From positions 3,720,001 through 3,784,000 of the forward strand of contig NZ_CP081299.1 of the NCBI RefSeq assembly GCF_019711195.1: a DNA stretch of 64,000 bases. Reading direction: 5' to 3'. Shown one piece after another: positions 1 to 8,334 of the stretch. The DNA is from Dyadobacter sp. NIV53. Lineage in GTDB: Bacteria > Bacteroidota > Bacteroidia > Cytophagales > Spirosomataceae. The translations under genes were made by a program, and so were the position numbers. Below the pieces are notes generated by a model. The model searched no databases and was not told the origin of the DNA. It saw only the letters and a list, made by a program, of their open reading frames with translations. How positions within the stretch are numbered: the first letter of the stretch is position 1; each line of letters starts with the position of its first letter.

Positions 1-58
1 TGTAACGCTTAAGAGCGCGGTCAATCGATTCGTTGTCTTTAATGTTTATAATAAGCAT
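1..58 (-). CDS. rpsU: 30S ribosomal protein S21, N-terminal fragment
   Basis: Only the first 19 codons lie in the window; the gene runs off the left edge. Reading the minus strand from the ATG at 58 gives MLIINIKDNESIDRALKRY, which matches the conserved N-terminus of bacterial S21 (a short basic protein of the small ribosomal subunit, near the 3' end of 16S rRNA). No Shine-Dalgarno sequence is visible, as is usual in Bacteroidota. It is divergent from the Ppx/GppA gene. A candidate promoter lies at 105-118. Confidence 0.85.
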   Translation of the reverse strand, partial: MLIINIKDNESIDRALKRY

Positions 59-104
59 GCTTATAAAATATAATGTTCTTTGGATTGCTTTTCTGAAACG
101 GACT

Positions 105-118
105 GCAAAGGAAAGATA
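105..118 (-). promoter_or_regulatory. rpsU: Candidate rpsU promoter element
   Basis: On the minus strand this reads TATCTTTCCTTTGC, 47 nt before the rpsU start. It resembles the Bacteroidota -7 element and nearly matches the sequence in front of acpP (19483-19496). A TTG lies 15 nt further upstream. Inference from sequence only. Confidence 0.35.
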
Positions 119-159
119 TATCAATCAGAAAATCAAGAAACAAGGCATTAAAATTAGGA

Positions 160-168
160 TATTTTTGC
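160..168 (+). promoter_or_regulatory. -7 promoter element for the Ppx/GppA gene
   Basis: TATTTTTGC is an exact match to the Bacteroidota -7 consensus TAnnTTTGC. Transcription would begin near 174, which makes the in-frame ATG at 172 an unlikely start and supports the ATG at 214. No clear -33 TTG is seen. Confidence 0.45.
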
Positions 169-213
169 ATATTGCCCTTGAAAACAAAGGAATTAACAGA
201 TTTGCTTTACCAT

Positions 214-1149
214 ATGGGCACTCGATTGGGTATTATTGATTTAGGCACAAATACATTTCATCTTCTTATCGTAGAAAAAAACGGAGAGGATGTTATAACC
301 CATTTTCATGAGAGCCGGCCTGCACGTATCGGACTTGGAGGTATTAATAACCGGATCATTACAGATGAAGCTATTGAAAGAGCGCTTGCAGTCCTTCGTT
401 TTTTCCGTGAGCAACTGGACCTTTTTGAAGTATCGGTTGAAAACACAATGGCATTTGGTACAAGTGCAATCAGAAATGCAGGAAACCAGGATCATTTTTG
501 TGAAATTGTATTACAGGAAACCAAAATCCCGATTACGGTAATTGACGGTGACAAAGAAGCTAATTACATATACAAAGGTGTCCGTTACGGCGCCAACCTG
601 GGAACTTCTACTTCCCTGATCATGGATATTGGAGGAGGGAGCGTTGAATTCATTATTGGCAATGCAGCCCAGATTTTCTGGAAGCAAAGCTTTGAAATAG
701 GTGGGCAGCGTATGATGGAAAAATTTATGCGTAACGATCCGCTCACAGAAGGCGATAAAAAGAGAATCTATCATTATTTCGAAGAAAACCTGATTCCGCT
801 GGCGAATGCAGTACATCAATATGCACCGGATAAACTGGTAGGTTCGTCAGGAACATTTGATACGCTGGTCGACATTGATTTTCATTACCGCACAGGCAAC
901 TGGCCCCCTAAGGAACAAACGGATTTTGCTTTGCCGATAGAAGAATTCTATCGGATTTATTCCCTTATTCTTAATGGAAATCATGATGAAAGAATGGCCA
1001 TTCCGGGAATGATCCCGTTACGTGTGGATATGATCGTTGTGGCTGTTTGCCTGGTCGATTACGTACTTCGCAGCCATGGAATAAAGCAGATACAAGTTTC
1101 AAGTTTTGCTTTAAAAGAGGGCGTTCTGGCAGAACTGATTGGTAAGTAA
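214..1149 (+). CDS. Ppx/GppA family exopolyphosphatase-type phosphatase
   Basis: This 311-residue protein belongs to the ASKHA-fold Ppx/GppA family, which hydrolyses inorganic polyphosphate or the gamma phosphate of pppGpp. Visible motifs are the N-terminal phosphate loop GIIDLGTNTFHLLIV (about residues 6-20), the second nucleotide-binding motif DIGGGSVEF (about 138) and GSSGTFDTL (about 210). It has only the two-domain core and lacks the C-terminal HD-like half of the roughly 500-residue E. coli enzymes, so it is a short Ppx type. I chose the ATG at 214 because the upstream ATG (172) sits on the predicted transcription start and its extra residues do not resemble the family. Polyphosphate versus pppGpp specificity cannot be decided from sequence. 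Confidence 0.85.
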   Translation: MGTRLGIIDLGTNTFHLLIVEKNGEDVITHFHESRPARIGLGGINNRIITDEAIERALAVLRFFREQLDLFEVSVENTMAFGTSAIRNAGNQDHFCEIVLQETKIPITVIDGDKEANYIYKGVRYGANLGTSTSLIMDIGGGSVEFIIGNAAQIFWKQSFEIGGQRMMEKFMRNDPLTEGDKKRIYHYFEENLIPLANAVHQYAPDKLVGSSGTFDTLVDIDFHYRTGNWPPKEQTDFALPIEEFYRIYSLILNGNHDERMAIPGMIPLRVDMIVVAVCLVDYVLRSHGIKQIQVSSFALKEGVLAELIGK

Positions 1150-1278
1150 CTCTTCGAAATTGACTGCATAAGGAGGAAACTTTTCTTATACACAAAACTG
1201 CAATTCTAAAATTTTCAGTAACTACAATATTTATCTATCCCAATAAATATCCTCTGCCATATTATCGAACAAAATTTA

Positions 1279-1286
1279 TATTTTTG
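1279..1286 (+). promoter_or_regulatory. -7 promoter element for the metallopeptidase gene
   Basis: TATTTTTG matches TAnnTTTG and lies 31 nt before the ATG at 1317. No -33 TTG at the expected distance. This is the only promoter candidate for the 1317-4586 gene pair. Confidence 0.4.
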
Positions 1287-1316
1287 TATAATGTGTAAAT
1301 TTAGTTCTAATACTTT

Positions 1317-3893
1317 ATGAAAATAATTCGTTACCTTCTTCTTTTAATAACAATTTTAGTTTGTTTTTCTGCGGCACAGGCACAAAAAAAGAAAAAGGAA
1401 AAACAGGAAGATGCCAAAATTGATAAGGTTGTCGATGAAGTTGCAACAGCTGTAAAAGACAAATTAAAAGATGATAAAAAGAAAGGCCCCAAATCTTTCA
1501 AAGATCTGATCGACAAATCGGCTATTAGCCAAAAGGGAATGATATCAGTTCATAAAGTAGATGAAAAATGGTATTTCGAAATTCCTGATTCTCTGCTGAA
1601 TAACGATATCATGGCCGTTACCCGATATTCAAAAACTGCTGCCGGCGGTGGGATTTTTGGAGGTGAGGAAGTGAACAGGCAAATGATCCGTTGGGAAAAA
1701 GGGATTGATGATAATTTATTGCTACGTTCAGTAACAGTGGTTGTAGCCAGCCCGGATAGCACCAAACCTATTTTTCAGGCAGTAAAAAATTCCAGTTCTG
1801 ATCCGATTATTGGTGTATTCGAAATAAAAGCAATAAAAAAAGACTCATCTGTTAATAGCTCCATTATTGACGTCACTGATTTTTTCAATGCAGATAATCA
1901 GGTATTTTCTCTAAGCAGTACTTCCAAGCAACTTCTGAAACTGGCTTCATTTAAAAAGGAAGCTTCATTTATTGAAAAAATAAGTTCGTATCCGATCAAT
2001 ACTGAAATCCGGACTGTAAAAACCTTTTCTGTAATTCCCCAGGTTTTAAGCATTGTACCCATGCCTTCTGTGGGCCGTTATTTACCATCCGGGCTCGATG
2101 CCGGAGTAGTAACCATGGAGATGAATACTTCTCTCATATTATTACCAAAATACCCTATGCGAAAACGGCTTTTTGACAGTCGGGTGGGTTATTTTGCCAG
2201 TCAATATGCTATGTTTGGTGAGGAATCCCAACGATCGGAAGACGAAGTTTTCGCGGTCCGGTGGCGGTTGGAACCTAAAAATGCAGCGGATGCAAAACGC
2301 CAGGAAAACGGGGAACTGATTGAACCTAAAAAACCGATCGTTTATTACATTGATCCGGCAACTCCACAAAAATGGCGTAAATGTTTGAAAGCAGGCGTGG
2401 ACGACTGGCAGGCTGCATTTGAAAAAGCGGGCTGGAAAAATGCGATTCGTGGTGAATACTGGCCCGAAAACGATACAATTATGAGCCTGGAAGATGCACG
2501 TTATTCTGTAATCCGTTATTTCGCAGCAGACATCCAAAACGCATACGGGCCCAATGTACATGATCCGCGGAGTGGGGAAATCCTGGAAAGCCACATTGGC
2601 TGGTATCATAACGTAATGCGCCTGCTGCATAACTGGTATATCATTCAGGGTGCGGCCGTAGACCCGAATGCACGTAAGAAAAAATTCGATGATGAATTAA
2701 TGGGCCAGCTGATTCGTTTTGTTTCATCCCATGAAATTGGCCATACGCTGGGTTTAAGGCATAATATGGGTGCCAGTTCTGCTACACCGGTTGAAATGCT
2801 CCGCGACAAGGAATGGGTGGAGAAAAATGGCCATACTTCTTCTATTATGGATTATGCCAGGTTCAATTATGTAGCACAGCCAGAGGATAGTATCACAAAT
2901 CTTTTTCCAAGAATAGGTGATTATGATAAATGGGCGATACAATGGGGTTACAGTAATTTTCAAAATTCAAAAGGCGCCGAAGACGATAAAGCTGTTTTGA
3001 ATACAATGACCAAAGAAGCTTATAAAAATCAGCGGCTTCGTTTTGGAACAGAAATCAGTCCGTATGACCCGCGTTACCAAACCGAAGACTTGGGCGACAA
3101 TGCCATGAAAGCATCGGAATATGGCATTAAAAATTTACAGAGAGTTTTGCCTAACCTGACGGAATGGACTAGAGAAGACGGCGAAAGTTACAAGGAACTG
3201 GAAGAACTCTACAACAATGTAATATTGCAATACCGGCGATATATTGGGCATGTGATCAAAAATGTAGGAGGAATATATGACACGCCAACTACTTATGATA
3301 CAGACGGTGTAACATTTATTACCGTTCCTAAAGAAACTCAGAAAGAAGCAGTTAGATTTCTGAATAACCAGTTGTTTAAAACACCGGCCTGGCTTTTGGA
3401 TTCAAATATCCTGAATAAAATAAAACCAGAATCGGGTGTGGAGGCAATCAAGGCGTTACAGGAATATGCGCTTACTTCCCTGTTTGCCGGTGACCGGGCC
3501 GTTAGATTAATGGAATCCGGCTTATCTGTCAAATATTTCACACTGGATGATCTTTTCTGTGAACTGGAAAATGGGATTTGGCTGGAAGTAAAAAAGGGAC
3601 AAAGTATTGATATGTATCGCAGAAATTTACAAAAAGTGTATGCCGAGAAACTTATTGCACTACTAAAACCTGGCAGAGCCAACGTACTTTCCGTTCCTGT
3701 TGGCATAACTTATGGTTATTCAACAAGAGTGGTTGAATTGGAAAAAACAGATCTAACGTCTATTTCACGTGCACATCTGGAAAGTTTAAAAACGATGATA
3801 CAGCTTGCTATTCCAAAAACAACTGATAAAATAAGTAAATATCATTTGCAGGATGTTGCGCAAAGAATAAAATTTGCACTCGACCCCAAATAG
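1317..3893 (+). CDS. Secreted zinc-dependent metzincin-type metalloprotease (DUF5117 family)
   Basis: An 858-residue exported protein. Residues 1-22 form a signal peptide (hydrophobic core, AQA cleavage context), followed by a lysine-rich stretch (about 24-65). The catalytic site is HEIGHTLGLRH at 472-482, the metzincin HExxHxxGxxH zinc motif with Glu473 as general base. SSIMDYARF around Met511 fits the Met-turn. The layout agrees with the large DUF5117/DUF5118 zinc-dependent metalloproteases common in Bacteroidota, which have poorly defined substrates. The M23 peptidase begins 12 nt after its stop, so the two are probably co-transcribed. Family assignment is strong; the physiological target is unknown. 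Confidence 0.88.
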   Translation: MKIIRYLLLLITILVCFSAAQAQKKKKEKQEDAKIDKVVDEVATAVKDKLKDDKKKGPKSFKDLIDKSAISQKGMISVHKVDEKWYFEIPDSLLNNDIMAVTRYSKTAAGGGIFGGEEVNRQMIRWEKGIDDNLLLRSVTVVVASPDSTKPIFQAVKNSSSDPIIGVFEIKAIKKDSSVNSSIIDVTDFFNADNQVFSLSSTSKQLLKLASFKKEASFIEKISSYPINTEIRTVKTFSVIPQVLSIVPMPSVGRYLPSGLDAGVVTMEMNTSLILLPKYPMRKRLFDSRVGYFASQYAMFGEESQRSEDEVFAVRWRLEPKNAADAKRQENGELIEPKKPIVYYIDPATPQKWRKCLKAGVDDWQAAFEKAGWKNAIRGEYWPENDTIMSLEDARYSVIRYFAADIQNAYGPNVHDPRSGEILESHIGWYHNVMRLLHNWYIIQGAAVDPNARKKKFDDELMGQLIRFVSSHEIGHTLGLRHNMGASSATPVEMLRDKEWVEKNGHTSSIMDYARFNYVAQPEDSITNLFPRIGDYDKWAIQWGYSNFQNSKGAEDDKAVLNTMTKEAYKNQRLRFGTEISPYDPRYQTEDLGDNAMKASEYGIKNLQRVLPNLTEWTREDGESYKELEELYNNVILQYRRYIGHVIKNVGGIYDTPTTYDTDGVTFITVPKETQKEAVRFLNNQLFKTPAWLLDSNILNKIKPESGVEAIKALQEYALTSLFAGDRAVRLMESGLSVKYFTLDDLFCELENGIWLEVKKGQSIDMYRRNLQKVYAEKLIALLKPGRANVLSVPVGITYGYSTRVVELEKTDLTSISRAHLESLKTMIQLAIPKTTDKISKYHLQDVAQRIKFALDPK

Positions 3894-3905
3894 AATTTAC
3901 AGCTT

Positions 3906-4586
3906 ATGATTTCCCTTAACGATGTACTGAAAAATCATAAAGGATTTTCCAAAGTTATTTCTAGTCCGAAACCGTACATGAAATTAGATTTTTCTGAAAG
4001 TAACAGGGATTTGCTTCACCGGGATTTATCAGAAACTTCTGTTTTTTCAGATTATGTATTTAAAGAATTATTGAGGAATAATACTTATACCGGTATTGGA
4101 GGTTATAATGAAAACCGTGTCATTTACAAGCAAAAGGAACATTTTACCAAACAGGAAGAAAATCCGCGCTGTATTCATTTAGGAGCTGATATTTGGGCCG
4201 ATGCAGGGGAAACCATCTATGCACCACTAAACGGAGAGGTGCATAGTTTTGCTTTCAACGATCAGTATGGAGATTATGGCCCGACGATTATTTTGAAACA
4301 CGAATTGGAAGGACACCCATTTTACACATTATATGGCCATCTATCTCTTGATTCACTGGATGGACTGTATGAAAAAAAACCGGTTTTAGCAGGTGAAAAA
4401 ATAGCAGCAATTGGAAATTATCCAGTAAACGGAGATTGGCCACCACATTTACATTTTCAGATAATCACTGAAATCAGCACACATAAAGGCGATTTTCCAG
4501 GGGTTTGCAGTATTCAGGATCAGGAATATTACCTTTCTGTTTGTCCGGATCCTGATTTGATATTGAGAGTTGAAAAAATCAGTTAA
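3906..4586 (+). CDS. M23 (LytM-type) metallopeptidase without signal peptide
   Basis: A 226-residue protein with a complete M23 zinc peptidase core: HLGAD (His91, Asp95), YGH (His145) and HLH (His181, His183), the usual metal ligands and catalytic histidines. M23 enzymes cut cross-bridges of peptidoglycan or other short peptides. The N-terminus (MISLNDVLKNHKGFSKVI) has no signal peptide or membrane segment, which is odd for a wall hydrolase; export could depend on another route or the enzyme may work inside the cell. It follows the metzincin gene by 12 nt and likely shares its transcript. Substrate not predictable. Confidence 0.85.
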   Translation: MISLNDVLKNHKGFSKVISSPKPYMKLDFSESNRDLLHRDLSETSVFSDYVFKELLRNNTYTGIGGYNENRVIYKQKEHFTKQEENPRCIHLGADIWADAGETIYAPLNGEVHSFAFNDQYGDYGPTIILKHELEGHPFYTLYGHLSLDSLDGLYEKKPVLAGEKIAAIGNYPVNGDWPPHLHFQIITEISTHKGDFPGVCSIQDQEYYLSVCPDPDLILRVEKIS

Positions 4587-4644
4587 TCAATATTATTGAC
4601 TAATTACAATGCGCACGAATAAATTTTATGCGTATATTAGCTTT

Positions 4645-4893
4645 ATGAAAACAAGACTTAATATAACAATTGAAGGTGCACTACTTTCCAATGTAAAGAA
4701 ATATGCAGCTTCCAAAGAAATTAGCGTTTCTCAAATTGTAGAAGATTATTTCAGAAGTTTAATAAAACCGGATTTTAAGAAGAAAAGCATTATTGACCTC
4801 GTTAATCAGCTAGAAACCCCACATCAGATTAATAAGGAGTTGGACTTAAAAAAATCTTTTTACGAAGATAATTCTGAGAAATATGGCTTCTAA
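4645..4893 (+). CDS. DUF6364 family antitoxin (ribbon-helix-helix-like)
   Basis: An 82-residue protein beginning MKTRLNITIEGALLSNVKKYA. The N-terminal beta strand followed by two helices (about 1-45) looks like a ribbon-helix-helix DNA-binding domain, with a variable C-terminal tail that would bind the toxin. The ATG at 4645 is preferred over one at 4609 because the strand of the DNA-binding fold starts there. Its 3' end overlaps the PIN-domain gene by 11 nt, the classic coupling of type II antitoxin and toxin. It would neutralise the PIN RNase and autorepress the operon; this role is inferred from context and family. Confidence 0.78.
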   Translation: MKTRLNITIEGALLSNVKKYAASKEISVSQIVEDYFRSLIKPDFKKKSIIDLVNQLETPHQINKELDLKKSFYEDNSEKYGF

Positions 4894-5299
4894 GGTCTTT
4901 ATTGATGCCAATATTTTATTAGACTTTTTATTGAAAAGAAATGATTACAAAGACTCTGAAAAGATTATTCAATTAATCTTGGATAAAAAAGTACATGCTT
5001 TTATAACTCCATCAATTGTCCACATTGTTGGATATTGGATTACAAAGGCTTACGGAAACTTAAAAGCAAAAGAACTATTATTGACTTTGTTGTCAGATAT
5101 AACAGTTATTGACTCGAATCATCAAATCACTTTGATAGCCCTACATTCTAAAATTGACGATATTGAGGATGCATTACAATATTACACTGCGATCCAACAT
5201 AAAATAGATTTATTTATTAGCAGAGATAAGCGACTAAAAAAATCAGCTATTGCTTCTTTACCCGTTTATAATATGATGGAATTTTTAGAATTATATTAA
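4883..5299 (+). CDS. PIN-domain RNase toxin (VapC-like)
   Basis: A 138-residue PIN-fold protein. The N-terminal VFIDANILLDFLL carries the first catalytic aspartate, and the DIEDALQYYTA block plus the FISRDKRL block (about residues 97-122) carry the remaining acidic residues of this PIN subfamily. PIN toxins are Mg-dependent endoribonucleases. The start overlaps the antitoxin stop by 11 nt. Both genes are noticeably richer in A and T than the SDR downstream, consistent with acquisition as a cassette. RNA target unknown. Confidence 0.82.
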   Translation: MASKVFIDANILLDFLLKRNDYKDSEKIIQLILDKKVHAFITPSIVHIVGYWITKAYGNLKAKELLLTLLSDITVIDSNHQITLIALHSKIDDIEDALQYYTAIQHKIDLFISRDKRLKKSAIASLPVYNMMEFLELY

Positions 5300-5326
5300 A
5301 AATCCTAACAGAACAGTATTTTATTT

Positions 5327-6079
5327 TCACTTCCTGTGAATGACAGTGGCTGCTGACTGCGCACCGGCCAAAATTGTAATGTCAGCAATGGTAACCCGGC
5401 CGGGAGCATTTACTGCATAAAGAATAGCATCTGCAATGTCTTCTGCCTGCAAGGGTTCGAAACCTTCGTATACCTTTTCTGCACGGCTTTCATCTCCTTT
5501 GAACCTGACAAGTGAGAATTCCGTTTCAACCGCTCCGGGAGCTACATTAGTAACTTTGATACCATGCTGGGTTAGTTCCAGGCGCATACCCTCGCTTAAT
5601 ACTTCAACTGCTGCTTTGGATGCACAATAAACGGCGCCATTGGCATAAGTTTGTTTGCCCGCAATAGAACTGATATTTACGATATGCCCCTTTCCCTGTT
5701 CCAGCATTAATGGAATAATGGCTTTGGAAACATATAATAATCCTTTTACATTCCCGTCAATCATAGCATCCCAGTCGTCCATATCACCTTCATCCAGCGA
5801 GCCCATTCCGTGTGCATTGCCCGCATTATTAACCAGAATATCAATACTTTTCCATTCATCAGGAAGTGAGCCGATCATGGCAAGAACAGCACCTTTGTCA
5901 CGTACATCAAAAAGAAGTGTCGTAACTTTTACTTTTTCAGATAGTGTTTTAGAAACTTCATCCAAACGCTCCTGACGGCGGCCACAAAGAATGAGGTCGA
6001 TACCAGCACTCGCGAATGCTTCAGCTGTGGCTTTACCAATTCCGGAAGTGGCTCCGGTGATCAATGCAATACGGGACAT
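5327..6079 (-). CDS. SDR family NAD(P)-dependent oxidoreductase (YdfG-like)
   Basis: A 250-residue classical short-chain dehydrogenase. The cofactor loop TGATSGIG is at 8-15, NNAG at 84-87, Asn110, Ser137/138 and the catalytic Tyr151-x3-Lys155 (YCASK) are all present, so it should be active. The CGRRQERL segment after the second strand (about 32-39) favours NADP(H). Overall it resembles E. coli YdfG, which acts on 3-hydroxy acids such as serine and allo-threonine; substrate identity here is inference. Monocistronic by spacing, with an inverted repeat upstream. Confidence 0.85.
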   Translation of the reverse strand: MSRIALITGATSGIGKATAEAFASAGIDLILCGRRQERLDEVSKTLSEKVKVTTLLFDVRDKGAVLAMIGSLPDEWKSIDILVNNAGNAHGMGSLDEGDMDDWDAMIDGNVKGLLYVSKAIIPLMLEQGKGHIVNISSIAGKQTYANGAVYCASKAAVEVLSEGMRLELTQHGIKVTNVAPGAVETEFSLVRFKGDESRAEKVYEGFEPLQAEDIADAILYAVNAPGRVTIADITILAGAQSAATVIHRK

Positions 6080-6111
6080 TTAGTTTTATTAATAGTGAAT
6101 GATTAATTGTT

Positions 6112-6179
6112 AAAATCCGTGATACAGCTGAAACAATTTCCCTATAATCGGGTAACTGCATAGCCAAACCACGGATTTT
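6112..6179. repeat. Inverted repeat between the S41 protease and the SDR gene
   Basis: AAAATCCGTG (6112-6121) is repeated as CACGGATTTT (6170-6179), a perfect 10-bp inverted repeat with a 48-bp loop. It lies just beyond the stop of the S41 gene on the minus strand. It could act as a weak transcript end or be part of a dispersed repeat; no T-run follows. Confidence 0.35.
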
Positions 6180-6220
6180 CCGAACCTTACTCCCTTCTTC
6201 CTCTCTTCCTTTTTACTGCT

Positions 6221-7927
6221 CTATTCCTTTCCTCCTTTAATCGTATTCAGGCTGCTAAAATCTCCTGCTTCAAGCTGAGAAGCTTGTCCAAAGAGTTGTA
6301 TTGCATGCTGATATACATTATCCGTTGGGTTCAAAACCTGGAAAACTTCATTATTAAGACCTGTTTTTTGTTTCCTTCCCCACACATAACGGCCAATAAT
6401 TGCTTTTGTCTGAGCTGTAATAATTGGCTTTGAAAGATTAAGCTCTTTTGCATTCGGTTTGATACCCGATTTAGAAGCATCTTTTACCATTTCAGCCAGC
6501 ATCACATCTGTTACCTGAAATGATTTAAGATATTCATTGAATGACTGTTTTTCAAGCTTTTTCACGTTGTCATTGGCATAACGTAAAGCATACTCGCGGA
6601 TAATATTTTTGGCATACAATTCAAACAAATACTTACTGTTCAGAAGTGTATCGCGGGGAACAAAGGCGTCGGGAGTAATACCGCCACCACCATAAACAAT
6701 GCGGCCTCCATCTGTTTTATAAATCTTGCTTTTATCAAATTTTATACTGTCTACGTTGAAAAGCTCCCCACTTTCGTAACGGTGTGACAAATCCTGGCTA
6801 TAATCTTCCCCTTTTCCTAATTCGTAAGGTTTCTGGATGCTACGGCCACTTGGCGTATAATAACGTGAAATGGTTAATCGTAATTCCGAATTATCCGAAA
6901 GTTTAATAGGCATTTGCACCAGTCCTTTTCCATACGATCTGCGGCCTACAACCAATGCCCGGTCGTGATCCTGCAACGCGCCTGCTAAAATTTCCGATGC
7001 TGATGCACTTCCTTCATCTACTAAAACGATCAAAGGCCCCTTTTCAAAACTTCCTTCAACATGTGACCTTGTTTTTCTGTCAAACCGGCTGTCTTTTCCC
7101 TCTGTATAAACTAATAACTTATCCCCGGAAATAAATTCGTCTGCCATGCTTGTAGCACGTTCCATATACCCGCCCGGGTTTCCACGAAGATCCAGAATCA
7201 ACTTTTTCAGTCCGTCTGCTTTCAGCGTTTTCAATGCCGATTTAAACTCATCGAAGGTTGTTTCCGAAAAACGGCTCACTTTAATGTATCCAATTTCCTG
7301 ATCGACCATGTAGGCTGCATCTACCGAATAAGTTGGTATACGGTCCCTGATCACAGCAAAATTCATTTTTTCATTCAATCCAACCCTTTCAATACTCAGA
7401 TCAACTTTTGTTCCTCTTTTACCGCGAAGTAGTTTATAAACCTGTGCATTGGTTACTCCCGGCCCCGACAGTTTTTCTTTATCCACCATCAGTATCCGGT
7501 CACCGCTTTGTATCCCGGCAGTTTCCGAAGGCCCTCCGCTTAACGGCGTTACAACATAAACGGTATCATTAAAAATGTTAAATTCAACACCAATGCCATC
7601 AAAACCAGATTCCAGCTGAGACCTTGCAGCTGTGGCTTCTTCACTGTTGAAATAAGCCGTATGCGGATCAAGTTTTTCAAGCATTTTCGAAATAGAAAAA
7701 TCCACGAGCTCGTCCGTATTGACAGAATCCACGTAGTTATTTTCTACATACATCAACACTTCCCTGAATTTCGCAGATCCTTTTGCAACATCAGCAAGTT
7801 TATTCCCTCCACTAAAAAACGTACTTCCAATCAACATTCCTGCTGCAAGTGTAATAGCTACGATAATTGGAAGACGCACCACTGCGCGTGAATTCTGAAC
7901 CGGAGCCTGGGTTTTTTCTTGTTTCAT
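6221..7927 (-). CDS. S41 family C-terminal processing peptidase
   Basis: A 568-residue tail-specific protease that cleaves envelope proteins near their C-termini. A single N-terminal membrane segment (about 19-38) anchors it to the inner membrane with the rest in the periplasm. A PDZ domain (about 108-185) includes the carboxylate-binding GIGV loop. The S41 catalytic dyad is visible as Ser in DEGSASAS (304-311) and Lys334 in SYGKG. The C-terminal 180 residues are helical and of unassigned function. The preceding minus-strand gene ends more than 400 bp away, so this gene has its own promoter, probably between 7990 and 8125. Confidence 0.9.
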   Translation of the reverse strand: MKQEKTQAPVQNSRAVVRLPIIVAITLAAGMLIGSTFFSGGNKLADVAKGSAKFREVLMYVENNYVDSVNTDELVDFSISKMLEKLDPHTAYFNSEEATAARSQLESGFDGIGVEFNIFNDTVYVVTPLSGGPSETAGIQSGDRILMVDKEKLSGPGVTNAQVYKLLRGKRGTKVDLSIERVGLNEKMNFAVIRDRIPTYSVDAAYMVDQEIGYIKVSRFSETTFDEFKSALKTLKADGLKKLILDLRGNPGGYMERATSMADEFISGDKLLVYTEGKDSRFDRKTRSHVEGSFEKGPLIVLVDEGSASASEILAGALQDHDRALVVGRRSYGKGLVQMPIKLSDNSELRLTISRYYTPSGRSIQKPYELGKGEDYSQDLSHRYESGELFNVDSIKFDKSKIYKTDGGRIVYGGGGITPDAFVPRDTLLNSKYLFELYAKNIIREYALRYANDNVKKLEKQSFNEYLKSFQVTDVMLAEMVKDASKSGIKPNAKELNLSKPIITAQTKAIIGRYVWGRKQKTGLNNEVFQVLNPTDNVYQHAIQLFGQASQLEAGDFSSLNTIKGGKE

Positions 7928-8334
7928 CTATCTATCTTTTTGGAGCCAGGGATAAGCAAATTTTAATAAGATCGGGCAATATGCAATTAACGTATTATTG
8001 CTCATTATCGTTGTGCAAGATTTTAAATATACATAAACTAAAATTAAAGTTTAAATACTAACAATGCTTTTTACAAGGATGGAAACGACGGAAAAATTCA
8101 AAGATATTGCTAAATCAAATTTAAAGAATATTTGTAGCAATTGTTCATATATTACAATAAATAAAATTTACATAACAGTATAAATAATTATATCAATCTC
8201 AATTAACTCACGTTATAACATGCTGAAATTTCTAGTTGTACTTAAGCAAGAGATAACCTGATAAATACGGAGATACGATTTTTGCCCAGTTATCCTTTAC
8301 AATCGGAAAACGATTCAAAATCAATTGATCTGCT
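7928..8334. other. AT-rich intergenic stretch upstream of the S41 gene
   Basis: No convincing gene. Two matches to the -7 element on the minus strand are present, TATCTTTG (8099-8106) and TAAATTTG (8116-8123), about 170-190 nt before the S41 start, without clear -33 partners. Nothing else recognised. Confidence 0.4.

Noticed and set aside
2142..2630. A 162-codon antisense frame inside the metalloprotease gene
   Set aside because: It lies opposite a well-supported gene and shows no family resemblance; a shadow frame.
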